Shown piece after piece: positions 25,644 through 35,100 of a stretch of 64,000 nt of DNA (position 1 is its first letter; each line of letters opens with the position of its first letter). This DNA is from Flaviflagellibacter deserti (lineage in GTDB: Bacteria; Pseudomonadota; Alphaproteobacteria; Rhizobiales; Methylopilaceae). Location: assembly GCF_042652085.1 (NCBI RefSeq), contig NZ_JBHSJF010000006.1, positions 1,364,001 through 1,428,000 of the forward strand. Reading direction: 5' to 3'. The position numbers and the translations under genes are program-made. Below the pieces are notes generated by a model that was not told the origin of the DNA, searched no databases, and saw only the letters and a program-made list of their open reading frames with translations.

Positions 25644-26358
25644 ACTTTGGCGCGGGTGCCGGCATCACGGCGGTCGGCTTGGGCGCCGCGGCGGCCTTCG
25701 GAGCGGCCGGCGCCTTGGCTGTGGCCGGTTTCGCGGTGGTCGGAGTTGAGGCCGGCGGAAGACCGCCGAGGACCGGCGCGGGCAGCGGGGTTCCCTCGGG
25801 CGGCGGATTCATGACGTCGCCGACGAGCACGACCGGCACGGTCTCGATCGGCGCCTTGCCGAGACCTTTCTTCTTCTTGGTCGCGGTCACGGTCTGGAGC
25901 GTGATCTCGATCGTGGTCTCTTCCGGTCCGTCGAGCACGTCCATCGCCAGATCCTCGTGATCGGGCGGCGGAATCAGCTTGGAGCCGGCACCGTTGCTGA
26001 GAGCAAACGGCTCCTTCGGCATTCCCAGCATGTTGCGCTCATTCTTGCCGCTCTCGTCCATGTCCTGATAGCCGACGAAGGCATAGCGGCCGGGCGGCAC
26101 GTTCTGGAAGCGGAAACCGAGGGTCTCGGCGCTGGCCGGCTGCTCCGCCGAGAACTGCCTGCATTCGTCGAGCGGGCCGGTGTTGCAGAAGGCGACGCGA
26201 ACGATGCCCTTGGTGGGCTCGATACCGTCTATCAGGAGAAGGACATCCGCCGCCTGCGCGGACGAGACCGATAGAACGCTCGCGAAAGCAAGCGCGCCGA
26301 GCCCTGCAATGCCCGACCGGGACATGAGAGTGCGTTGGTCTGATTTGATCCTCGGCAT
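25642..26358 (-). CDS. DUF2141 periplasmic protein with Pro/Ala tail
   Basis: A 238-aa exported protein. After an N-terminal signal (GALAFASVLSVSSAQA-A) comes the DUF2141 beta-sandwich, recognisable by LIDGIEPTKGIVRVAFCN, FRFQNVPPGRYAFVGYQDMD and the KEPFALSNGAG segment. The last 60 residues are Pro/Ala/Lys-rich repeats (KAPAAPKAAAAPKP) that look disordered and could span or bind cell-wall material. AAGGAGA precedes the ATG at 26356-26358. It is convergent with the CxxCH protein gene. Function of the family is unknown. Confidence 0.82.
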   Translation of the reverse strand: MPRIKSDQRTLMSRSGIAGLGALAFASVLSVSSAQAADVLLLIDGIEPTKGIVRVAFCNTGPLDECRQFSAEQPASAETLGFRFQNVPPGRYAFVGYQDMDESGKNERNMLGMPKEPFALSNGAGSKLIPPPDHEDLAMDVLDGPEETTIEITLQTVTATKKKKGLGKAPIETVPVVLVGDVMNPPPEGTPLPAPVLGGLPPASTPTTAKPATAKAPAAPKAAAAPKPTAVMPAPAPK

Positions 26359-26500
26359 CTGTCTCTCCTTGCGAGATGCGTACGCTAATGTGTCGGACGG
26401 CTTTGTTGCGGACGATATAGCCGAAAGTGTGAGTGGAAGGGATCGCAAGCGAGAAACAAGGTTACGGTTCCCAGGGAAATACTTGTCTGATCAACAAAAA

Positions 26501-26526
26501 GGGCGCCTTTCGGCGCCCTCTCGTTT
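26501..26526. terminator. Intrinsic terminator of the RTX phosphodiesterase gene
   Basis: GGGCGCC (26501-26507) and GGCGCCC (26512-26518) form a 7-bp stem with a TTTC loop. A-residues at 26496-26500 supply a T-run on the minus strand just past the GDPD-RTX stop, and a T-run also follows on the plus strand. Confidence 0.75.
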
Positions 26527-26540
26527 TTCTGTCCTATCGG

Positions 26541-26991
26541 CTCAGACGAAGCGGAAGTCGTCCGCGCCGAGCGTGGCGAGCTTGGTGTGGTCGAGCGTCA
26601 GCGTGGTGTCCTCGTCGATCGTGAACACGACATCGGAGCCGACCTGCACCGCCGAGGCCATCGCCGCGGCGAAGTCGGCGAAGATGTCGATCGAGAACTC
26701 GAGCACGTCGGCGCTGGCGCCCGACGTCGCGAAGTCCGAGATCACGTCGTGGCCAAAGCCTTGAGCGAAGACGAAGGTGTCGCCGCCCGAACCGCCCTTC
26801 AGCAGGTCGTCGCCCGCGCCGCCCTCGATCCGGTCCACGCCCGAACCGGCGTCGACCGTGTCGTTGCCGGCGCCGGCGGTGATCACGTCGTCGCCAGAAC
26901 CGGCGTCGATCAGATCATCGCCCTCGCCGCCGTCGACGAGATCGTTGCCCGAACCGCCCTTCAGCGTGTCGTTGCCGATGCCGCCGGAGAC
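26541..26991 (-). repeat. Direct repeat, copy A (3' end of GDPD-RTX gene)
   Basis: This segment aligns without gaps to 28741-29191, offset by exactly 2200 bp. From 26786 to 26991 only one mismatch is visible, and the rest differ at scattered positions. It encodes the last RTX repeats and the secretion tail. Confidence 0.9.
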
Positions 26992-28512
26992 CGAGTCGTC
27001 GCCCGAACCGCCGTCGACATTGTCGTTGCCGGCGCCGCCGGCGACGAGGTCGTCGCCCGCGCCGCCCTTCAGCGTGTCGTTGCCGAGGCCGCCGTCGAAC
27101 ACGTCATTGCCGTTGCCGCCGGTGACGACGTCGTCGCCCGCGCCGAACCGGAACGCTTCGATGCCGGAGAACGTGTCGGTGCCGATGCCGGCGCCCGAGG
27201 CCGTGCCGGCCCCGACATTGAGATTGATCGCGCCGGTGGCATCGGAAAGGTCGAGCGTGTCGACGCCCGCTCCGCCGGCGATCGTGTCGTCGCCGGCGCC
27301 GCCCTTCAGCGTGTCGTCGCCGGCACCACCATCGATCGTGTCGTTGCCGGCGCTGCCGTCGAGAACGTTTGCGGCATCGTCGCCGGTCAGCGTGTCGTCG
27401 CCCTTGCCGCCGATAACATTCTCGATTCCGACGAGCTCATCCGCGCCCGCTTCGTCGCCGTAGGCGCTCCCCGTCGAAAGGTCGACGGTGACGCCCGTGG
27501 TGTCGCTGAGTCCGGCCAGATAGGAGACGGTATCGATGCCGTCGCCGCCATCGAGCACGTCGTCGCCCACGCCGCCGACCAGCACGTCATCACCTTCGCC
27601 GCCGGCGAGATCGTCGTCGCCCGAACCACCAAAGAGGACGTCGTTTCCGGCCTCGCCGTCGATCACATCGTCGCCGGCATCGCCGTACGCCACGTCGTTG
27701 CCGTCACCGAGGCTGATGGTGTCGTCGCCCTTCATGCCATAGGCGAGGTCGTCGCCGGCCGTGCCGGAGATCTCGTCGTCGCCTTCCGTGCCGTAGGCAA
27801 CGGTCACGTTGTTGATGTTCGAGATGCTCTCGCGGGCAGTATTGGTCTCGTCGACGAAGACGCCGTCGACATTGAGGTCGACGAGCCTCTGGATCTGGTC
27901 ACGGGTACCGGTGATCGTCCAGGTGACGACTTCGAGTCCGAGCGCGTGAGCGGCGGCGACGCCCTCCGCCGTCAGGAGACTCTGATGGGGCGCGATGATG
28001 TCGGCATAGGCCGCGACCTGCTCCAGGGTCGCCGTACTCAGATTGGTGGCGCCGAGGAAAGCGAGCGGAATGTCCAGGCCGTATTGCGGCATGATGGTAT
28101 CGTTCAGCATCTGCAGGTTCGCAGAGGAGAAGCTCTGGATGACGACACGGTCCGGATCGGTGAACTCGTGCGCGATCAGCTCCTTAACGACGGCCTCGCT
28201 GGTCGCGTAGTCGGTGCTCTTGGTCTCGGGAATGATGCCGATGGAGCGACCGGTCTCGATCGACATGGTTTTGACGATCTCGATGACCTCGCCGAAGGTC
28301 TGGAGCGCAGGCTCGAGTGCCTTCGCCTCTTCATAGGTCAGGTTCGAATAGTTGTGGTTGTCGTGGCTGACGACGAGCACGCCGTCCTTGGTCAGCCACA
28401 GATCCGGCTCGATGACGTCCGCGCCCCAATTGACGCCCCAGACATGGGCTTCGCGCGAGTGATCCGGGTACGGGTTGGTTCCGCGATGGGCGTAAATATC
28501 GATATCGGACAT
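26542..28512 (-). CDS. Secreted glycerophosphodiester phosphodiesterase with RTX repeats
   Basis: A 656-aa exoprotein. Residues 1-235 are a GDPD TIM-barrel: the catalytic HRG is at 9-11, E35 and D37 lie in VIEPDLWL, and H50 is in VVSHDNH. It should cleave glycerophosphodiesters to glycerol-3-phosphate and an alcohol. From about residue 245 to 580 there are calcium-binding RTX nonapeptides of GGxGxDx form (GNDTLKGGAGDD and similar). There is no N-terminal signal peptide, and the C-terminus ends DDFRFV, typical of type I secretion substrates. GAGGA precedes the ATG at 28510-28512. Its 3' end is almost identical in DNA to that of the next upstream gene. Confidence 0.93.
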   Translation of the reverse strand: MSDIDIYAHRGTNPYPDHSREAHVWGVNWGADVIEPDLWLTKDGVLVVSHDNHNYSNLTYEEAKALEPALQTFGEVIEIVKTMSIETGRSIGIIPETKSTDYATSEAVVKELIAHEFTDPDRVVIQSFSSANLQMLNDTIMPQYGLDIPLAFLGATNLSTATLEQVAAYADIIAPHQSLLTAEGVAAAHALGLEVVTWTITGTRDQIQRLVDLNVDGVFVDETNTARESISNINNVTVAYGTEGDDEISGTAGDDLAYGMKGDDTISLGDGNDVAYGDAGDDVIDGEAGNDVLFGGSGDDDLAGGEGDDVLVGGVGDDVLDGGDGIDTVSYLAGLSDTTGVTVDLSTGSAYGDEAGADELVGIENVIGGKGDDTLTGDDAANVLDGSAGNDTIDGGAGDDTLKGGAGDDTIAGGAGVDTLDLSDATGAINLNVGAGTASGAGIGTDTFSGIEAFRFGAGDDVVTGGNGNDVFDGGLGNDTLKGGAGDDLVAGGAGNDNVDGGSGDDSVSGGIGNDTLKGGSGNDLVDGGEGDDLIDAGSGDDVITAGAGNDTVDAGSGVDRIEGGAGDDLLKGGSGGDTFVFAQGFGHDVISDFATSGASADVLEFSIDIFADFAAAMASAVQVGSDVVFTIDEDTTLTLDHTKLATLGADDFRFV

Positions 28513-28650
28513 GATGAATCCTCAAACAATGATGGCATGAGCCGCGACAGCAGCATCGCGACGCGAGCGAACGGAATCGAATTGAACGACCGGACCGGCT
28601 CCGTTCATGACCGGCCTGGAAGGGACGCCCGTTCAGGCGTGCGGAAGCCA

Positions 28651-28733
28651 CCGCCGCACGAGGTGCGGCGGCGGAAAAGACGGTCTTTCCTCAGTAGAGC
28701 GGGTCGTGTGGCGGGGCGGCCGGGCCGCCCCGC
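28651..28733. terminator. Two GC-rich hairpins after the giant RTX gene
   Basis: CCGCCGCAC/GTGCGGCGG (28651-28671) and a GCGGGGCGG/CCGCCCCGC stem (28711-28733) lie just downstream of the minus-strand stop at 28742. There is no T-run, so termination is likely but unproven. They may also separate the two RTX transcripts. Confidence 0.5.
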
Positions 28734-28740
28734 TTCAATG

Positions 28741-29191
28741 CTCAGACGAAGCGGAAGTCGTCCGCGCCGAGATTGGCGAGCTTGACGTGGTCGAGGGTCA
28801 GCGTGGTGTCCCCGTCGATCGTGAACACCACGTCCGAGCCGACCTGCGTCGCCGAGGCCATCGCCGAGGCGAAGTCGGCGAACACGTCGATCGAGAACTC
28901 CAGCACGTCGGCGCTGGCGCCCGACGTCGCGAAGTCGGAGATCGTGTCGTGGCCGAAGCCGGCCGCGAAGACGAAGGTGTCCTGACCCGAACCGCCCTTC
29001 AGCAGGTCGTCGCCCGCGCCGCCCTCGATCCGGTCCACGCCCGAACCGGCGTCGACCGTGTCGTTGCCGGCGCCGGCGGTGATCACGTCGTCGCCAGAAC
29101 CGGCGTCGATCAGATCATTGCCCTCGCCGCCGTCGACGAGATCGTTGCCCGAACCGCCCTTCAGCGTGTCGTTGCCGATGCCGCCGGAGAC
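28741..29191 (-). repeat. Direct repeat, copy B (3' end of giant RTX gene)
   Basis: Partner of 26541-26991. The shared segment encodes the C-terminal RTX units and the conserved tail ending DDFRFV in both proteins. Homology this high between adjacent genes suggests recent duplication or gene conversion. Confidence 0.9.
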
Positions 29192-32100
29192 GGTGTCGTC
29201 ACCAGAACCGCCGTCGACCAAGTCGTTGCCCGCACCGCCCGCGACCAGGTCGTCGCCGGCCCCGCCCTTCACCGTATCGTTGCCCTCGCCGCCATCGATG
29301 CCGTCATTGCCGTTGCCGCCGGTGATGACGTCGTCGCCAGCACCGAAGAGGAGGCTCTCGATGTTGGTGAAGGTGTCGCTGCCGATGCCCTCAGCCGACA
29401 CCTTGCCCGCCGCGAAGTCGACCGTGATCGGGCCGGTGGCGCGCGCCAGGAACAGGGTGTCGAAGCCGTCGCCGCCGTCGATCGTGTCATTGCCGAGATC
29501 GGCCAGGATCGTGTCGTCGCCGGAGCCGGCGAAGATCGTGTCGTTGCCTTCCGCGCCGTAGATGTAATCGTTGCCAGCGCCGCCATAGATCAGGTCGTCG
29601 CCGAAGCTCGTCGTGATGTCGTCGTTGCCGTCGCCGGCATCGACCGTCACCGCGCCGAGATACGAGTTCATCGTGATCCGGTCATTGCCCTCGCCGAGGA
29701 GGATCGTGCCGCTGATGGTCGAGCCGATATAGAGGTTCACGACGTCATCGCCCGCCCCCATGTCGATCGCCGAACCGCCGGTCGCCGTGATCGAGCCCGA
29801 ATTGCTCAGCACGTCGTTGCCGCCGCCCATCGACACGCCGCCGACGATCCGGCCGGCACTGTTGTTGATGAGTTCGTCAGCGTAGTTGCCGACGAGGTTG
29901 ATCGCCTCGTTGCCGCGCAGGTCGAACCGCGCTGCGTCCGCCGGATCAACCCCTTCAGGACCATGACCGTCGCCCTGGATCAGGCCGTCATTGACGATCA
30001 GGGTCGCACCGAGCGCGTTCTCGTTGCTCGAATTGTCGACCTGGATGCCGCGGCCGTAGCCGTAGATCTCGCCCGACGCATTGTTGACGATGGTGCCGCC
30101 GCCGATCGCGATGCCTTCCGACACGTTCGGCTCGCCGTCATGGTAGCCCTCGGCGCCGAGACCCTTGATCTTGCCGTAGTTCAGGATCTGCACCAGACCG
30201 TCGACGTCGATCGCGTCGCCGTCCGAGTCGGCGAGCTCCGCCGAGCGGCCTTCCATCGTGCCGCGATTGGTGATGAACACCTTGTCGGCTTCCGAACCGT
30301 CATTGTCGATGTTCACCGCCGAACCGTTGCGGCCGATCATCGTGCCGTCGTTGACGACGGTCACGGCATGATCGCCGGTCACGACATGGCGCGAGCCTTC
30401 CATCAGGCCGCCGGCATAGTTGTTGACCTTGCCGCCGGTGTCGCTCTGGAAGTCGATCAGGTCTCCGCCGCCGACTAGGCCTTCGGCCGCGATGATCGTT
30501 CCCCAATTGTTGACGGTGCCGTTCTGGCCGGGACGCAGCACGTCGGCGTCGCCGGAGGTCAGTCCGGTGTTGCGGATGACGCCGCCGGCCAGGTTGTTGA
30601 TGGTGGCGCGACCGCCCGAGCCATCGAAGCTGCGGAAGTCGATCACGCGACCGCCCGACGAGGCCTCGATCACACCGGAATTGTTGAGCGTGATCGTGGC
30701 CGTCGCGGCACCGCTGGCGCCGGGGCTGATCTGGCCACGGATGGTGCCGCCCGCGAGATTGTTGAACTCGAGATCGCCACTCGCGCCTGCTGTCGTCTGC
30801 AGCGTGCGACTGCCTTCGATCAGGCCCGAATTGTCGACCACGACGTCGCCACCCGTCCAGGTGACGGCGTTGTTGGCAAGAAGCTTGCCGCCGGTCTCGA
30901 CCGTCAGGACATCCTCGTTGTTGAGCACGACCGCGCTGGTGACGGTCGCGCCGTCCTCGATGCTGACCGTGGAATAGTCGCTGTCCGCGACCGACCAGGT
31001 GCCGCCCGCGACCACGAGGTTTTCGACATCGGTGGTCTCGCCAAGCGCAGCCGTGCCGGCGCCGCCGAGACGAACCGTGTCGTCGCCCTCGCCGCCGTCG
31101 AGCGAGGCCGGGAGGCCGCTCTCGATGGAGACCTGGATCTCGTCGTCGCCCTCGCCGCCCGACACGTCGTCGCCTTCACCGGCGATCAAAGTGTCGTTGC
31201 CGGCTTCGCCGTCGATCGTGTCGTAGCCTTCGCCACCGTCGATGACGTCGTCACCCTCGCCGCCGAGCAGTTCGTCGTCGCCCGCGCCGCCCTGGATGTC
31301 GTCGTCGCCCTCGCCGCCCTCGACGAGGTCGTCGCCTTCACCGGCGTCGACCAGGTCGTCGCCCTCGCCGGCATTGATGCTGTCGTCGCCGGCCGCGCCC
31401 GTCAGCGTGTCGTCGCCGGCAAGACCGATGATCTCGTCGTCGCCGATATCGCCCGTCAGCTCATTGTCGAATTCGTCGCCGATGAGGACGAGGTCGCCGA
31501 CCGGCGGCTCGGCATCGGAGAGATCGACGACGGTGACGTTGTCGAAGCTCAGGCCCTGATTGCCCCATGAATAGAGGCCGACAGTGCCCTTCTCGTTGCC
31601 GTGGTCCTCGATCGCATAGGCGAAGATTTCCTCGCCGTTGATGAAGGCGGTGATGCGGTTGTCGACGATGTCGACGCGCAGCTCGAACGCCTTGCCCGGC
31701 TCGTACTTGCCCGGAACCTGGCCGAGGATCTCCTCGACGCCGTCGCGCATGCGCAGCAGGTTGAAGACGCTGCCCGCGCCGTTGCCCGGATCGCGGTCGA
31801 GCGTGCCTTCCGCGTCGAGCTCCAGCTTGTAGTAGTTGTTGGCGTCCGTGTAGTGGAACAGGAAGCCGAGGCCGTCATTGTCCGGCGTCTGCACGGTCGC
31901 CTGGACCGAATAGTCGTCCCAATCCTTCGCCGCCGGGTCGTTGTAGAGTGCGTAGGTGCCGACGCGCAGCACATTGACGCCGTCGCCGAGCGGGCTCCAG
32001 CCGCGCTGCCAGTAATCCGGATTGCTCGCGCCGTCCCAGGTCAGCTCGCGACTCTGCAGGTCGGAATTCTGCTGCAGCTTGCCGTCGACGAGTACCCAGT

Positions 32101-35100
32101 CGGAGGACTTGCCGTCGGCGCCGATGCCGCCGAACTCGCCCTCGTCCACGATCGTCCACTTCGACAGGGAAGCCGCCGACGAGAAATCCTCGGAAACGAG
32201 GAGCTTGTCCTTGGCCACCACCTCGACGTCGACGCGGTCGGTCGAGGTCTTGCCGCTGCCGTCGGTGACGGTCAGCGTCAGCTTGTTGACGCCGGCGTCG
32301 AAATCGACCGTCGGGTTCTTGCCGGTGGCGACCTGCTCGCCGTCCTCGTTGGTCCACACCCACGAGACGATGTCGGTCAGGCCGTACGAGCCGTCGGCAT
32401 GCAAAGTCACCGCGACATGGCCGTCGCCGTCGGTGTCGAACACGCGCTGGTCCTCGCCGGCATGGGCGGTGAGGTCGGCGCGGGTGACCGCGATGTCATC
32501 GAAGATCGAGGAGCGCTGGCCGCTGGAATAGAGGCCGACCGTGCCGTGCGTCAGCGGGTTGGTGGCATCGACCACCGGGCCGCCGAAGACGTTCTTGTCG
32601 CCGAGGAAGGCGTTGATCACGCCGTCGATCACCGCGACCTTGAGCTTCAGCTCGACGTTGAACTGGTAGCCCGCCTCGGTCGAGGCTAGCACCGTCTCGA
32701 CGCCGTCCTGCACCTTGACGATCTCGCGGCGGTTGGTCTCGCCATCGAGGGTGAAGCGATAATAGTTCTCGTCGTCCTGATAGTAGAAGACGACGCCGAC
32801 CGCGTCGTTGTCCATCGAGGTCACGCCGGCTTCGAGGACGTAGTTCGCCCAGTCATTGGCGCCCTCGCCCGTCCACACCAGCTTGTTGCCGGCCGCGTCG
32901 GACATGTCCCACAGCGCGCCTTCCGGAGCCGGCATGCCGGCCTCGGCGTCCGGCCGCGAGAACACGGTGCCCTTGAGCAGGAACGGACCGGTCTCGCCGC
33001 CCTGGCCCATGCCGATATGGCCGGGGCCGTAGGTCGGGGCCAGGTCGTCGTCGTTGAAGTCGAACTGCGAAGCATAGAGGCTCGGAGCGGACTGGGTGAT
33101 GCCGCCGGCCTTGGCGCCGCCGAGATCGGCGATCTCCTGGTCGGTGTAGACCTTGTCGGTGATCAAGAGGCTCGAGACGTAGAGGTTCGAGTTCTCGCCG
33201 TCCTCGTCCGAGAAGATCAGGCCGCCCTTCGAGACGTCGAAGGCGAAGCGGTCAGCCGGCATGGTCTGCTCGCCCACCTTCTGGCCCTCGATGTACTTGC
33301 TGATGAGGACGTTGCCATTGCCCTGGTCCTCGACGACGAAGGCGATGCGCTGCCAGGCGTCGTACTGGAACGCGCCCGGATAATTGCCGCCGATGCCGAT
33401 GCCGCCGGTGGTGGCGCCGGTCTTGCGGATGAAGAGCTCCGCGTCGCTCGCATTGTTCACGTCGGTCTGGAACAGCGAGGTGTATTCACTCGCGGTCGCC
33501 AGCGGAACGTAGAGGTCGTAGACCAGCGTGTAGGACGTGATCACCGTGCCGGCCGGAACGCCCGGCAGCGGCGACAGGAAGAACTTCTCGCCGCTCGACA
33601 GCGCCGGAACATGGCCGACCTTGTCTTCGGGACCGAGCGCCGGGATGCCGAAATCGGCGGCCGTGCCGACGCCGACCGTGATGCCCTGGTCAGGGCCCGT
33701 CGACCAGCCCGCCGCGTCGCCGTCGTTGAAGTTCTCGACCAGCAGCGTGTCCTCGCCGCGCACGACGATGACGACCTTGTCGGTGGTGACGAGACCATTG
33801 GTGTCGGTGACCTTCAGCGTCAGCTCATGCTTGCCGAGATCGAATTCGACCGACGGCTTCTGGCCGGTCGCGACGACGTCGCCGTCCTCGTTCAGCCATT
33901 CATAGGTCAGGCCTTCGGACTTCGGGTTGAGCGAGGTCGAGGCGTCGAGATTGACCAGCGCCGCGTCGCTGCCGTCACCGGCCTCGACGAACAGGTCGTC
34001 GCCGGCCTTGGCCATGGCGAAGAGGTCGGGCGTGCCGACGTTCACGTCCGTGAACGTCTCCTGATGACCGCGATATTCGCCGGTCAGGCCGTCACGATCG
34101 AGCTCCGGCTTCACGCGGTAGCCGTCGAGGTAGTCGTCGAACTCGGTGAAATAGGTCTCGGTCGAGATCGTGTTGTTGTCCGGGTCGATGACGACGAGGC
34201 GCATCGCGCCGTTGCCGCCATTGTTGCCGAGCGCCTCGTTGCCGTTGCCGGTGATCTCGCGGGAGATGCCGTTCTGGTAGTTCACCAGCATCTCGAACAC
34301 GGGATTGCCGTACTGCGAATAGCTGACATTCGTCTCGGCGCCGTCGCCGAAGATGTGACCCGAGAAGGTCATCGAGATGTTCGGGTACTTGGCCAGCAGT
34401 TCGCGATAGACCGTCTCGCCGTCGTTGGCGCCCTGCGGGTCGCGGCCGATGCCGTAATCGTAGCCCGCGCCTTCATCGTACAGCGGACCACCGAGCGGAT
34501 CGTGGCGGCCGGCATAGTCGGTCAGCGAGTGCGAGACGATGATCACGCGGTGATCGAGATTCTCCTCGATGATGTCGCCGGCCCAGCGAAGCACGTCGTC
34601 GCGCGGACCGAATTCCATGTTCAGCACCAGCCATTTGGTGCCGTCGGTGCCCTCGAAGGTCGAATAGGTGTTGCGGGCGCTGTTCTGCTCCTGGTCGTAT
34701 GCGCCGCCGAACGTGTCCGGGTTCGTGGCTTCCTGCTTGTCCGGGGAGAAGCGCTCGTCGAGATAGACCGAGGAATGGTCGGCGGCGGAGCCACCGGCGG
34801 CCTGGTCGTGATTGCCCGGCAGCAGCGAGTACGGGATCTTGCCGTCGAGCTTGCGGAGCGCCGCCTCGGCGATATCCCACTGGCCCGGCAGGTTGTTCTG
34901 GGTGACGTCGCCGACATGCATCACGAACTTGATGTTCATGGTGTCCTTCTGGTCGACGAGCCACTGCGTCATGTCGCCGAAGATGTGCGAGAGATGCGCG
35001 TTGTCGGTGTAGTCCTGCGTATCCGGCAGAACCGCGAGCGTGTAGGCGTTCTCGCCGGCGACGCGGACGCGGAACGTGTCGCTCGCGACATTGCCCTCAC

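Noticed and set aside
26800..27760. Regular short DNA repeats that could be taken for a CRISPR or satellite array
   Set aside because: They encode RTX nonapeptides in one open frame with variable spacing and no constant repeat-spacer structure.
26587..28785. Plus-strand 732-codon open frame opposite the GDPD-RTX gene
   Set aside because: It is the complement of GGxGxD repeats, which gives long antisense frames rich in Val, Ala and Arg. It has no motif or ribosome binding site.
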